From Scenedesmus sp. ARA3 (lineage: Eukaryota; Chlorophyta; Chlorophyceae; Sphaeropleales; Scenedesmaceae): a stretch of DNA of 64,000 bases. Below the pieces are notes generated by a model, which made no database searches, was not told the origin of the DNA, and worked only from the letters and a program-made list of their open reading frames with translations. Shown piece after piece: positions 25,021 through 37,827 of the stretch. Location: the NCBI GenBank assembly GCA_004335835.1, contig RWJK01000116.1, forward strand, positions 1-64,000, written 5' to 3'. The position numbers were made by a program, and so were the translations under genes. The first letter of the stretch is position 1; each line of letters opens with the position of its first letter.

Positions 25021-27718
25021 ATGGGCAGCAATGTCAGCAGGCAGCGTCAGGAGGGCGCACACAGGAGGCTGCGCATAGCAGGCAAACACCAGACACGCTT
25101 TCAACATGCTCGACAGCAGCTTTGTGCGTTCTCTTTCAGGTCCAGCAAGGTTCATGCTGAGTCCGCATGCAGCAGACACAGTAGCAACAGCAGCATCCGC
25201 AGTGGCATCATGTCATCATTTCGATGGGGCAGCAGACCAACAGACACTGATGCACAGGAGGTAGTGCAGTCAGCAGCAGATGCAGCTGTACAAGTTGAGT
25301 CTTGGGAGCTGACCGCTGGGCCAGCAGCAATGCCTGGCCCACCAGGCAAATGGAAGAAGGGCGAGTGCATCGGCACTGGCGCGTTTGGCCATGTGTACCT
25401 GGGCCTCAACTGCAGCACGGGAGAGCTATTGGCAGTCAAGGAGGTGACAATGTGCATACGTGACAACCAGCATCAGCAGGAAGCATGGCAGCAGCTTGAG
25501 CAAGAGGTGAGCGGGGATGTAAACGTATCACATGCTTGTCGCTGCTGATGGCACAACATCGCCTTCTGCCTGTGAACAAGCACAGCCAGCACTTAACGGC
25601 TGTTCAGCCTGCAGCCACTACTGTTTCTCCAGTGATAAAACACTGACGTCTACGCTGGCAACAGCGATAGCAGCAGGGTCCATAGTTCGTGTCAAACACC
25701 ACCCATCTATTGTGCATGCACCCGCCGCCACCTGCCTTGCAGCTGGCCGTGTTGAGCTCGCTGTCGCACCCCAACATTGTGCGCTGCTACGGCACTGCAC
25801 GAGAAGGACCCTCGCTGCTGATTTTCCTGGAGTACGTGCCGGTGAGCAGCGCACTGTACTGTATGGCTGAGCAGCGCCAGCTATGCACTGACATGCATGG
25901 CGACATTTCAGAGAACAGCAGCAGCAGCCTGGAGTTGTGCACTCTTACACTGCTGTCCCACTGCACCATGAGGTTTGATGCCAGCTAGCAGAAGCTGAGT
26001 ACTGCAAAGCAATAGGTGTTGAGCTGCTGGAATGTGCGCGCTGTGCAGGGGGGCTCACTTGCATCACTGGTTGCCAAATTTGGGCCTCTGGATGAGGCTG
26101 TCATCAGAACATACACACGGCAGCTGCTGTCAGGTCGGTACATGTGCTGTGCAGCAAAGACCTGCTGCAGCAGTGGTGCCTCTAGGTAACAGAGCCACAT
26201 GCAAGCTGGTACACTATCAGCTGCTGCCACAACTTGGGTTTGGGGCTGCCAGCTGCAGCAGCAAGGTAAGCACGGGGAGCAACTGCATGTAGACGCCAGG
26301 GCTGTGGCAGATGTTGTTTGACACACTCAGCAAACTCCTCTCCTGCAGCTTGCTGCATGTGACACGTCTGCAGCGTCACTGCTTGGTGGCTGGCTCCTGC
26401 CCTTGCTGCAGGCCTGGCGTACCTGCATGCGCTGCGCACCATCCACCGCGACATCAAGTGCGCCAACCTGCTGCTGGACAAGGAGGGAGTCATCAAGCTG
26501 GCAGACCTGGGCATGGCCAAGCAGCTGGTGGAGGCGGTCTCAGTCACGCAATCCTTCAAGGGCAGCGCCTTCTGGATGGTGAGGACGCTGGCATGAGGCT
26601 ATATCGGCTGACTATTGCAGCAGCACAGTGGGAGTGCTGGCAGGCGGTGGGCTGCTGCTTGTGCATGTGCAGTTGCGGGCAGCCTGCAAGACGGATTGAA
26701 GCTTGCTTCAGCCAGCTTGTGCGGAGCAGCAGGCAAGGCTTGTGATGCAACACTGCAGTGCTGCTCGCTGCTGAACATGTCTGACTGGCCACTGTGTAAA
26801 ATGACAGTTTTGTGTGCTGCCTGCTGTTGCTGTGTACATTATGGGTGCCTTGCAGGCGCCTGAGGTGGTGAGGCAGCAAGGCCACGGGCCAGCAGCAGAC
26901 ATCTGGTCAGTGGGGTGCACGGTGCTGGAGATGGCCACAGGGAAGCCACCATGGCATGAGTGCACCAGCCAGGTGAGATGCTGCCGCAACAGCAGACACC
27001 GCGAAACACGCTGCACACAGCAACCCATGCGTGCGGCGTTATTGTCTTGCAAGCATACAAGCAGCTGCAGCTTGAACCTTGCTGCAGCATTCATTATAAC
27101 TGTGCGTGCGTGTGATTGCAGGTGCAGGCCATCTACAAGATTGCCAGCAGCAATGAGTCGCCTGCAGCCCCGGACAACCTATCACCTACAGCTGCAAGCT
27201 TTTTGCAGCTGTGCCTGCATCGGGATCCAGCGATGCGGCCAAGTGCGCAGCAGCTGCTGCAGCACCCATTTGTGGCTGGCGCTGATGTGCACATTCCGCC
27301 TTGCCCTCTGCTGCAGCAGCAGCGGCAACAGCAGCAGCGGCAGCAGCAGCAGTCAGGGCTGGCGCTGATGGCAGGGGATTGCTTGGATGAGGTTGGTGCA
27401 GATGCAGCCGCAGCAGCAGCTTGCATGAAACGTAGCAGTAGAGGGGCAGCCAGTAGGTGGGACCAGCAGCAGCTCGTGCAGTGGCAGAGGAACGTCTCTC
27501 CTAAAAGAACGCGCACCACATCAGCAACAGGAGGGCGCGCAGCAGGAAACGGGGCACAATCAGCGGGTGTCAGCAGGCAGCAAAGCAGCAATGGCTGGAA
27601 GCCTGCAGGCGCGGCAGCCATTGCAGCAGCAGCTGCTGCACCAGGCAGCTTTAGGCAGCTGCAATCTAGGCTAGTCGGGTGTGAAGCGAGTGCAGCAGGT
27701 GGCGCTGCATGCAGCTGA
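25021..27718 (+). CDS. MAPKKK of the ANP/NPK1 (MEKK) type
   Basis: Exons 25021-25506, 25743-25841, 26049-26133, 26412-26578, 26856-26972 and 27122-27718 give 516 residues. The kinase domain spans about 111-369. The glycine loop is GTGAFG, the ATP lysine is in AVKEV (about K140), the catalytic loop is [11 protein letters not shown] (about H235-N242), and [14 protein letters not shown] is the activation segment. [19 protein letters not shown] and [14 protein letters not shown] are typical of plant ANP/NPK1 MAP kinase kinase kinases. The DFG motif reads DLG. A Gln/Ala/Ser-rich tail of about 150 residues follows. The start is uncertain: a strong acceptor (TTTCAG at 25143) suggests a spliced leader, and ATG 25210 is an alternative. 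ATG 25021 would give MGSNVS, a possible myristoylation signal. MAPKKKs phosphorylate MAPKKs in stress and division pathways. Confidence 0.85.
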
Positions 27719-28255
27719 CAGCGTGTACAGATTACCGGATCACCTGAATTGGATGCAGACTAAGCAGACGTTGTCCACAGTTGCTCCTTGATTTCACCTG
27801 TTTGCTATTGTACATATGTGTGCAGCATACGCGGCACGCAAATTCGTGCATGCCACCCCTGGAACGATTGTGGTGGCAGGCTGTCTTCCCACATTCAGAT
27901 GCGCAATAGCGTAGTTCCTGATAGCCTGGCCCTGCTAGGCCTGACAAGTACTGTGTAGTGTGCCGCCACTTTGTTACAAAGGTTGTGATGGGCACATCAA
28001 GCATGTTCTTATGTGATGGCTTTGGCGTGGGCTTGATTCACTACCGTGCTGCAGTGTGGGCTGTCAGCAGGGGCTCTGCTGCAGGGTCTAGGTGACAATG
28101 ACAGCTCTGGTCACGTGATGCACAAAGCGGTGTAACTGGCAGGTGTCGACTTCACGTGCATGGTTTCACGCGCTGGACCAAGAAAGCATCGCTGAGAGGC
28201 TTGCTTTTAAACATACGGTGTACTGCACTGCACGTTCACGGCCGAAACATACACG
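27719..28255 (+). other. 3' UTR of the MAPKKK gene and promoter of the SET gene
   Basis: TGTAA at 28131-28135 is a good poly(A) signal for the kinase, 413 bases after its stop. Only about 120 bases separate it from the next start codon, so the SET-gene promoter is short or overlaps this UTR. Confidence 0.5.
28131..28135 (+). terminator. TGTAA poly(A) signal of the MAPKKK gene
   Basis: TGTAA stands 413 bases after the MAPKKK stop and about 120 bases before the next start codon. Confidence 0.5.
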
Positions 28256-31200
28256 ATGCTGTCAGGACGCTCATTGCGTTTGCAAACACTGCAAACTCAT
28301 CAAAGGAGCCCATGTAGTTCGTTCAAGCACAGATCGTTCAACCGGCAATGTCATGTAGCTGTAGCAGCAGAACACAACGCTGTTGTCCCTGACTTGCAGC
28401 AGCAGTTTGCTGACCTTAGCAGTCTGTTGTCTCCAGAATGCCTAGTAAGAGCAGACTACACCCAATTGGGGCGGGGACTGGTTGCCAAACAGGACATACC
28501 ACAAGGCAGCCGGGTGCTCAGCATAGATGTGTTCAACCTGCTGTGCGTCACAGATGAGCCGCTCAGGACCAACGCTTTTGGCTCAGCAGCGCAGTCAGAC
28601 TGGCAGATGCTTCATGGAGACCTGCCACCGCAGCTGGCTGCGTACTTGATGTCAAGTGAGTTGGGAGCGTCCTGGTCACACCAGCCTGATCGTGAGCCAG
28701 CTGCCCAAAACAGAACATGCAGCCCACTCACCATGCAAGCTGTGCTTGCCTAACTGTGCATGCTGGTATGCTGGCAGGTCTAAAATGGTGTCAGTCCGTT
28801 ATTATTTTGCATCAGCCCTACCTTGTATTGGCCTTGCAGCTTCTCAAGCCCTGGCTGCGATTGGCTGCAGGTAGAGGCGACTGGTTCAAGCGCCTGGTGT
28901 GCTGGCTGCTGTGGCTGTCCAGGCACGGCAGCGGCATCTGGCCGCTGTACATGCAGCTGCTGCCGCGTGAGGAGGAGATGTGCAGCTTGATGAACTTCGC
29001 ACCTGAGGAGCGCTCTGAACTTCAGTGTCCTGACATGGAGGCACTGGCCGAGAAGGTGGGCGCTGCCATGCACTGCCTGCATCCTACCCCAGGGTTTGCT
29101 GTTGGTGTAATAGGTTGCAACTGAGTACGGTAACCTGAGGGTTACCGTGAATGATGTGTGCACCAGACTCCCAGCCTATCTGCTAGTATGCCTCAAACCC
29201 TGGACGCCTGCTCATGCTGTTGCTCTGGTAGTCAGCTACTGCCTACTTGCAGGACACATCATTTACCAGGTCCGTACCGACTAACAGTATGTGCGCATGC
29301 CGCCACCACCGTTACTGCTGCTGCTGCTGCTGCTGTGCTGCCGCTGCTGCCGTGCTGCTTGTGCAGGAGCGCAGCGCCATCCAGGGCCTGCACGACACTG
29401 TGTTCAGCAGCAGCACCGGGGAGCTGGCAGCGCTGGACCTCGCGCCTGAGTTCAAGCACACGCTGTGGGCAGCATGCATGGTCAACAGCCGCTGCTTCAG
29501 TGACAATGTGGGTGCATGGGTGCATGGTGTGCCTGCGCATGCGGCTATGTGCCATGCATGTCCGGGCTGCGGCCTGGTTTGAGAGGGCATGCATGTAGTT
29601 TGAAAGTAATGTTGCATTGTGAAGCCTTGCAACAATATTGTGAAGCCTTGCATTGCTTGCGAACTGTACACAATGAGACACACCCCAGGAACCTGTCACC
29701 AGAGCCTCGTTATTGCTCTCAGAACTGTATACTGCACACGCTGCACAATCGTCTGCGCCGGAGTGCAGCGCCATACTTGTCGCCCATTTCTTGCAGGACA
29801 TGGGGGTCAAGTATGACGGCTGCACTCCGCTGAAGACGTTTGTGCAGCGTGTGCAGCGAACATTGCAGCGCATGAGGGAGCTGACGACACTTCTAGCCAG
29901 CTTCATCCTCACGAGGAGCAGATCAGCACCTTAGTAAGCAGCCGCAACCATGTAAGCAGAGTTCAGGGCACAGCAGTGCAGCAGTCATTTAGAATACAGC
30001 AATGTCAGGGCACAGCACAGTACATGCAGCTATGTGGGGATTCATCACTGCAAGCATCTCAGTCCACAGTTTGACCTCTGTAGCATCGTCCGCTTCGGCA
30101 AGCAACCTCCAAGCCCTTCTACTGCGCTGCTTCCCTGGCTTGCTGCTGCGCTTGCATGCACCGCAGGTGGGACGTGAGGCGCTGTCGCTTATGGTGCCGT
30201 GCGCAGACATGGCCAACCACGGCATGCAGCCCAACGCAGCCTACAAACTGGAGCCAGACAGCCAGAGCTTCAGCATCACAACCACAGAGGTGGGGAGGCA
30301 GGCACATTCAGCAGCTACGCAGCGTGTCAGCCGCCACAGCTGCTCCTCTACAGCTGCGGTTGCTGCTGGCTGATTGATAAAGCCGGCAGCAGAGCTGGCT
30401 GGGCCCTACCTCAGCAGGACAGCTTGGTGTCCGTGCCAGGCGACCAACACAGCACGGCACTGCTACCTTTTACATTTCTGGAACTTCAGACTGGCTGCTG
30501 AGCATCCCTGTTGCTGCTCATCCTCGCTGCGCTGCTGTGCTGCTGCTGTTTGCCTTGTCCCTGCAGGATGTGCCTGCAGGGGCCGAGCTGCTCATCTCCT
30601 ACCTGGGCAGCCAGCCCAGCAAGGGCAGCGCTGCACTCATGAAAGACTACGGCTTCGTGCTGCCAGGCAACATCAACGACAGCATCGCATTTGCACCAGC
30701 AGGTGAGGCCGCTGCAGCTGCTGCTGCATGCTGCATGCTCTACAGCTTTCCTGCCAGAGTTGCTGGAAGTAGCTGCTGGTGATGACTCTCCAGTCGCGTC
30801 GTGTGAAGATTTCTGAGCTGGGGTGAGCTGTGGCTGCAGAGATGATGCATCTGCGCAACCCCAGTGCTGACATGTGCTACACTGTGCTGCCTGCTGTTGC
30901 AGGACCAACGCCACTGCTGAATGCAGCTCAGTTGCTTGATGCAGCAGCACAGAGTTTGCCCTTAGACAGCAGCAGCAGCAGCAGCAGCACAGCTTCAGAT
31001 GAGGCTGTGCACAGGCGGCGGCAGCAGGCAGTGATGAAGTCGCTGAAGCCGTTTGTGGCACTGGGTGACAGCATGGGGCAGGGGCCGCCAGGCAATGCAG
31101 CAGAGCAGCAGCAGCTGGCAACGGCCCTGGTGCAGCAGTGCCAGGAGCAGCTGGACAGGTGAGGTCCCCTGGCCATGCAGCTTTCCACTTTCCATAACAT

Positions 31201-31718
31201 CAAGCACTGGGAAGTTTGTTTACAATGCATACACGCACGGCATAACACATGTGTTGCATGTCCTCAAAGTCTGCTGATTTTTTTTTTTGCCTTTTTGCAG
31301 TTGGTGCAGCATCCACACGTTGGGATGTGTGCGCAACTTGTTTTGCATCAAACCCTGCCTCACTGGGCGACTGGCACTGCCTGCACTGTGGCAGAGAACG
31401 CAGATCGCTGTGCTCACCGTTTGCTGTTCAGCAGTCACTGCGATACGGTATCGCCGAGTTGGCAATGTCAGCCAACCAGAATGTAACAGCCAACTCTGCC
31501 GCGCCTGAGTGCAAATGCCCACTCTTCTGCCTGCTGCACACTGCCTCCGTGCCACCCGCAGGCATGCCACCAGCATACAGCAGGATGAGCAGCTGCTGGC
31601 TGCTGTCAGCAAGCTTGGCCCGCGGCTGCATGCAGCTGTGCAGGCTCGCTTGGAGCGCAAGTGGTTGTTGGCAACAGCACAGCAGATGCTGACACTGTAT
31701 GCTAGCAGACTCAGCTAA
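28256..31718 (+). CDS. SET-domain protein-lysine methyltransferase, Rubisco-LSMT-like, plastid-targeted
   Basis: Seven exons, 28256-28655, 28871-29055, 29367-29507, 30167-30289, 30567-30702, 30903-31158 and 31562-31718, give 465 residues. The N-terminus is Ser/Arg/Gln-rich without acids for about 30 residues (MLSGRSLRLQTLQTHQR), as expected for a plastid transit peptide. The split SET domain begins with YTQLGRGLVAKQDIPQGSRVL. It continues through WLLWLSRHGSGIWPLY and LPREEEM, the methyl-donor site CADMANH, and AELLISYLG with KDYGFVLPGN. A helical C-terminal part fits the Rubisco-LSMT substrate-binding domain. Relatives trimethylate a lysine in Rubisco large subunit or aldolase; the substrate here is unknown. 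A Ser-rich insert lies in exon 6. TGTAA at 31902-31906 follows. Confidence 0.85.
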
Positions 31719-31767
31719 CAGTGCGCGCATTGGTGGTGTGGTCTAGGCTTGAATGATTGTGCACAAT

Positions 31768-31831
31768 CACGTGGTTGCACCCAAAACTGGCGGTGGTTGC
31801 AACCACGTGGTTGCACCCAAAACTGGCGGTG
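31768..31831. repeat. 28-bp perfect direct repeat in the SET-gene 3' UTR
   Basis: Copies at 31768-31795 and 31804-31831 are identical, separated by eight bases. Each contains CACGTG and a run of four A's. They lie between the stop codon and the candidate TGTAA at 31902. Confidence 0.9.
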
Positions 31832-31901
31832 TGCTGCAGCTGCGCAACTGCAGCAGATCTGCTGCAGCAGCTCTGGGTTTCGAGTACTGGCGGCAGCAGC
31901 C

Positions 31902-31906
31902 TGTAA
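31902..31906 (+). terminator. TGTAA poly(A) signal of the SET gene
   Basis: TGTAA lies 184 bases after the SET-gene stop codon, just beyond the 28-bp direct repeat. Confidence 0.5.
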
Positions 31907-33087
31907 CAGAGGCATATGCTGAGTCACTCCCGTCCCATTCCTCAGGAGGCCTAGACTTGAAGCCACATGCAGCAAAAGGAGTCAGTTACCTTGCACACAC
32001 AACTCAACATGAACAGCATGCCGTGCACGATAATGTCAAACACATACACTGCCAAACACACTGCCTCTGATAAAGGGGTCGGCGGCAGCATCCACAGCTG
32101 TCACTGCATGCACCAATCGTCACGACAGTCGACTGTGATGCTGGCGCAGCGAGCTGACCTCGGACGGCCAACATGGTAGAGCACCAGCGGCCAGCATCAT
32201 GCAGCCCTGCCATGCCCGCCGCTCCTGCCAGCGACAGTGTCAGCGTGACAATCACGGTGTTGCGCAAACAGGGCAGCGTACCCTCAGCAAAGAACAGAGG
32301 CACAGCGAGGTGCACAACTGTGGCGCGCACATGTCGCGGCACTCCATGCTGCTCAAACAAGGACTCTGTGTCACTCAAACAAGGACCTATTGCGAGCAGT
32401 ACTTTCACCATCTGTACACATCTGCTATACACTAGAAAGACTTCTGACAACAGCTGACACTCACAACACCTCTGCATGGCATGCGCTTTGCAATACTCTG
32501 TAACAAAAGGTAACATGCGCAAAGCTGTTGCCTTGCAGCCCATGGCCCGGGGCTTGAGGTGGCCACCACACACCTTCAGTCACACCACCTCATCACAGGT
32601 CCAAGACTGGCTCCACCCAACCTAATGTGCACTGTCGGCTGCCATTGACCATGGCAACCCCTCTTTCTGGAACAGCTGCACACCCACAGCAGAGCCAGCC
32701 TGTCAGATGGCATGCCTCTGCGCCAGGTTCGCCAGCACAGGGGCAGCCGGCGACATGCCGAGCAACTGCACAAAAAAAACAATGACCAAACCCATGACAT
32801 AGCCGCCCTCCCTGCCACATTCACACACGGTGCAAACAGCTGCATGGTGTAGCAAAAAGGTTTGCCCCAGCCTGCCACCCTTCATGTAAGGGCAGGCGGA
32901 ACACAAAGACTCTGCCTGTCACACCTATTGTACACCCGTCCATGGCAGCTGCTTGGTGGCCATCATCCCACGTGACTGGGTTGAACCCAAAGAGACCGTT
33001 GTGTTGCAGCCAATAACTTATTGGCTGCCGGCAAGTATGCACAGCCAACATGGCACGCGACACTCACAGACATTCCACATACTGTCT

Positions 33088-35625
33088 TCATTTGTCAAAC
33101 TTGCTGCAGTACTGGCCGCCAGCATACGCCCGTAGCAGCCTGTCGCCACAGTATCCTGCATGAACACGCGCAACATGCATAGCATCGTCAGCGCCATGGG
33201 TCAAGCAACGTCTGCATACTTGGCTGACAGTAGCCTTTCTTCAATTGCAACACCCAGGGCAACTACGCATGTCGCAAAGCGGCCTGCGCAGGCAACGCAG
33301 GTGAGCAACTGTCTGAGTATGCAAGCAGTAGTAGCAGACATCCTGTTGTAAAGAATTGATTCATTACACGCAGCTGGTCGGCCGTCGCTCACCTGGCACG
33401 CCGCCCTGTGCTGCCGCCTCCTCTGCTGCCAGCTCATCATTGTCAGCCAGCTCACGCAAGTCCTTCACGCGCTTGCCATACAGCACGCCATCTGCAACAA
33501 ACACAGCAGCGCATGCGCCAGCACACACGTGAGGACGCACAGCAGCATTGTCACAGCATACAGATGTGTCGGCCAATTATGCAGCCCACATGCCGGCACA
33601 CCATAGACCGACAGAAAACAGTCTTGTGCCCAACACAATGCAAGGTGAGTGGTAAGGACCCCCTGCCAATGCCCTGTAAAGCAGGCAACCGCGCCAGCCG
33701 CACCTGCAGTCACCTGCCGCGGCACAGGCATCGACCCGCGGCCATACACGCCGTCTGCGTCCGTGCCTGCCTTGATGAGCCCCAGCAGCAGCAGCGCAGT
33801 CACCAGCAGGATGCCCCCCATGCCCAGCAGCGTGGAGCGCAGCTTGGCCAGTGTGGGCCGCACCTCGTATGTGGCTAGCAGCCTGTCACGCGTGAGCACC
33901 TCAGGAGGCTTCACAAAGGTCTGGCCGTCATACCTGCAGGCGTGGAGTGGTGAGCATGTCTGTGTGGTTCGTTGGAGATGAGAGTGTGTGTGCAGGTGGA
34001 AGTGAGCAAATGCGCATGTGTGTGTGTTTGAGGAGGCGGCGGGGTATGGCGGAGCGTGAATGCAGGACCCGGTGCATTGCTCTAAGTGGCTTCCGTTGTG
34101 TGCTTGCAGGAGCTGACTGGACGCTGCTCAACACGCTACTCGCCGGCCTTGTGCATGAGCCATAGTACTGTATCTGCAAGGGTCAACTGGGTGGCTGCTG
34201 TTGGCCGGCAGTACCCACCAGCCTGTCTCCTCGTATGGCACCGCAGCAGACAGCAGGCGGTCTCCCACATAGGACCAGCCCAGGTAGATGCGCACCTGCA
34301 CGCAGGGGAAACCGCAGCAAGCAGGTGCAGGTGAGAGGATTGCTGACCTGGCCGTGGTGAGGTGTACCAGCGTGAAGTGGCATTGGCAACCGGACCACCC
34401 TCTACTGCCACAAGCAGAACCTCAGCACTGCTACTGTAGGTGTTGCACATCTTCTGATGCAGCAACAGTAACTGGCAAGAGGGCAGTAATGTCTTTGACA
34501 GCATACATGCTGGCACTGCTATATTGGTTATGTCTGCAGCTCTTTCGCTAGGCGCTCACCATGGCAATGGCCACCACCAGGGAGCTGCCGATGCCTGCGC
34601 TCAACACAAACTCCAGCGGCTGCATGCACACCGACAACAGCGACAGGGCAGAGCCTTTCAGCCTTGTGTAGTGCAGCCTGCGTGTGGATTGCACGTGCTC
34701 TGTGTTTCTGCCTGTGCCGCTGCCACACATGGGATGGTGCAAAGGCACAACATTGTTAGGGTTACAGCACCGCTGCTGCTGTTCTTTTTGGAAGCACAGA
34801 TCACCAGCAACATGCTGCTGCGCACATCCATGATCCATGATAATATTGCGCAAGCTCACCGTTTTTGAAAAGTCGAACGTCTGGTCAGCAATGGGCGCCC
34901 CTGCACATCAGGAACAGGAACGCAGTAAGCATCATGTGACTGGAGCCATACGTCACTACTTTTGCTGTCGTGTCTCTTTTGCATTGTGTAGTAGGCCGGC
35001 TGTGCTGTCCAAGCAGCTGCCAGCAGCACACACCCTGCCAATTGCTCACCAACAAATGCGAAGAAGAAACCAAAGACCAACGCAAGCCGCTTGACATAGT
35101 CACCCAGTGGCAGCACCGCCTGCACAGATGCAAGCAGTAATGTGAGCAGCAGAATGAGCTGATGCGCTGCTGCCAAAGCGCCATGCCCAGCATTCTTGCA
35201 TCTGGTTGCGCGAGCTGGTTTCCTTGGATCATCTGCTGCTGTGGCGTCTGCACGGTACACTGCTGCCAGCAACGCTGGCTGAGCATTGTACAACTGTAGC
35301 AGTAAGTAAATTGCAGTGTGCCACGAGTTCTGACCCGCACCCATGAGTACAGCCACGCCTGCTTCAGCGCTGCCAGTTCGTTGACAGGCCGCTGGTCCTC
35401 AGGCACTGCCATCTCCAAGTCCATGGACTGCTGCGCCTGCGTGTTGTTCTGGTTTGAAGCTGCTATCCGTTGTAACAGCCTATGTTGCTGCTGTTGCTGC
35501 TGCACAACTTGACATGGCACAATTGTCTGCAGAGTGCGCTTGTGTAGGAGGCACCTAGGCCGCTGCTGGTGCTGCTGCTGCAGTGGTGCACTGCCGTGCT
35601 GCTGGCATGCCTGCTGAGACAGCAT
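33088..35625 (-). CDS. CGLD27: CGLD27, conserved green-lineage/diatom plastid membrane protein (DUF1230)
   Basis: Eight minus-strand exons, 35625-35341, 35119-35050, 34900-34860, 34619-34560, 34295-34219, 33933-33704, 33491-33393 and 33155-33088, give 309 residues. After a Gln-rich leader comes RPVNELAALKQAWLYSW, then two hydrophobic segments. The signature VRIYLGWSYVGDRLL follows, with PYEETGWYDGQ, KPPEVLTRDRLLATYEVRP and another membrane helix. The end is GYCGDRLLRAYAGGQYC. This order matches Arabidopsis CGLD27 (At5g67370) closely. CGLD27 is conserved in photosynthetic lineages; as I recall it responds to iron supply, but its molecular role is not settled. A plastid envelope or thylakoid location is inferred. 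The gene is head-to-head with FOR20. Confidence 0.92.
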
Positions 35626-36116
35626 GCCTGCTTAATGCAATGTTCAAGGTAAATGTTACGGATTTTGATGCCGAAAATCAGCAAAGCTGCGAAGTTGACG
35701 GGTGGCAGAGGATTGGAGTGTTCTGTGTGGCCTGCCTCAAGGTCGAGCTTGACAGGCTCGCCACCTGAACATGCACGATCTACAGTGCCAGCAGATACGA
35801 AATTGGCTTTGTCAGGCTCAGGAACGCAGGTGACACCCCCTGTCATGATGCCAGGGTTCCTCGTTCGCCACGTTTGAAATAACAGCTGGTGCGTGCCAGG
35901 TGGCGTCCTAACCATGATGTCTTGACACCAGTCACGATAGGTTATCGAGTCGTTGTGCACTCCCGAGCTGGCCTTTGAGCTCCTGTCCTCTGTTCGGTTT
36001 CTTGACTCATACAGTGTTGTCAGTGATACCTCTGCCAGCGTGATCAGTGTGTTTGCCACGGGCCTTGGCTGCCACAATCAAAAAGCTGTTGGCTTTGTTG
36101 ATTGATCAGCACGAGC
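35626..36116. promoter_or_regulatory. Bidirectional promoter region, CGLD27 / FOR20
   Basis: The two start codons face away from each other across 491 bp. No specific element is identified. Confidence 0.5.
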
Positions 36117-37796
36117 ATGGCGTCTGTAGGGGAGCTGAAGGATGGTAAGGCACACACCACTTGATGCTGCTTGCTGTGTGCGACAAGCACTTGTGCATGG
36201 CAGCCCTCTGACCATTGCTGTGCAACCGCAGCAATCAAGGACACGCTGGACCGCAAGGGACTACTGAAACAGCTGCAGGTGGGCTCACTGTCAAGCAATT
36301 GTTTCCTGCATGCAAGTTGCGTGCAGGCGGGCAAGCAGCAGATACCTGCGTCCTGAATGATCATATTTCCAATAAAGTGCAGTGGAACGGATGACAACAA
36401 ACCTCTAGCATAAGATTGCTGCTGCCTTCGGCTCATATGCAGTTCATGTGCTCCTGTACATGCCCGCAGGGCCACATGCGAGCACAGGTCTACAAGATTC
36501 TGCTGGACGCTGAGGTGTGAGCAGTGGCAGCACTGCTGGGCTGTCACAGCAGCTTCAATGCGCTGAAGCAACAGTTTGCGATGACACCAGCTGCTGGTGC
36601 AGCTGCAGCCGTGGTACCAGCGTGCTTGCAGGATGATGCAGTGTGCAGACGCCAAAGCATGCAGCTGCCTTCCACTGCTTGCAGGAGGATGCACGCCCGG
36701 AGCCCTGCAATGAGAACCTCATCATCAATGAGCTGATACGCGAATACTTGATCTTCAATGGATACCGGGACACATTGTCCGTGTTCCTGCCTGGTGAGTT
36801 GATATGCCATTTCAGAAGCAGCTTGTGACCCAGCTCATCCTGTGCGTCTGAACACACACTTCTCCTGTGACCAGCAGCGATTGCCAGGAGGGTTCATGCT
36901 GTACCAACATGTATGGCGAGTGACAAGCAGCAGAGTGTGTGAAGCAGCAAACGCAACTGTGTGCCGCGCTGACCCTGCTGCTATCTTCTTTGTGACCGCA
37001 GAGAGTGGGCAGCCGCAGACACGGCCGTTTGACAGAGAGTTTCTGGTGAGGATGTGCTTGTGTTTGTCAGCCTGTTGGTTACATTGCTGCAGTGTGATTG
37101 CGGGCACATCTGCAGCTGCGACCTCAGTAGCAACAATGCCCTGGAGCGACGTATGCCGCCCGATGTATGCCTCCCTTCCAGTGTTTGAAGCCCGCATGGC
37201 TGCATGGTGTACCAAATGGTAGATCCCAGGCTGGGTCCTGTTTGAAGCTGCCTGCAGCCTAGCTACCAGCGGCTGATTTCAGTGCCATTCTGGGGCAGCT
37301 TGAGCCAATGGCTGTGTGATTGCAAGGCGTCATTATGTTGCATGGGCATGCTGCTGCAACGTAAAGCTGCATAACCATCAAACCAACGTAGGATTCCGTC
37401 CCCCCTGGTAACAAAACAAACCAAAGCTCAAGATCATGTTATTGTTATTGTGGTTGTGCTCTGCAGGCGCAGCACCTAAACATCAACGAGACACAAAGTA
37501 CAGAGCAAGTGTGAGTGCAATGCAGACGCGACTGCTCTTTGCTGAGGTTCTCAGCTGCAGCAGTAAGCCTGTCAAACACCACTCATCACCTTGTTACAAA
37601 CATGTCTTACCGCCTATTACAGATCCTGTAGACTGTGGCAGCAATACCTGTCACGCTTTGAAGCAGTCTGGTCAACTGATATACTTGATGTTTTGTATGT
37701 TTGTGTGCAGGCCACTGCTATATGCAATGGCAGCACAGCACAGGCAGCTTGGAGCACACAAGATCAAGCAGCCAGCAACTAGCCATGCCGTGCTGG

Positions 37797-37827
<31 letters not shown>

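Larger units (their letters stand above)
31719..33087. other. Tail-to-tail region between the SET and CGLD27 genes
   Basis: TGTAA at 31902-31906 probably ends the SET transcript. From there to 33087 the + strand is rich in C and A, which fits a 3' UTR of the minus-strand CGLD27 gene. No exon is recognised and I found no TTACA signal, so the CGLD27 transcript end is unplaced. Confidence 0.4.

Noticed and set aside
37501..37570. Possible 8-nt micro-exon in FOR20
   Set aside because: Not needed: using the second GT of GTGTGAGT as donor joins exon 6 to exon 7 in frame and gives the conserved VPLLYAM.
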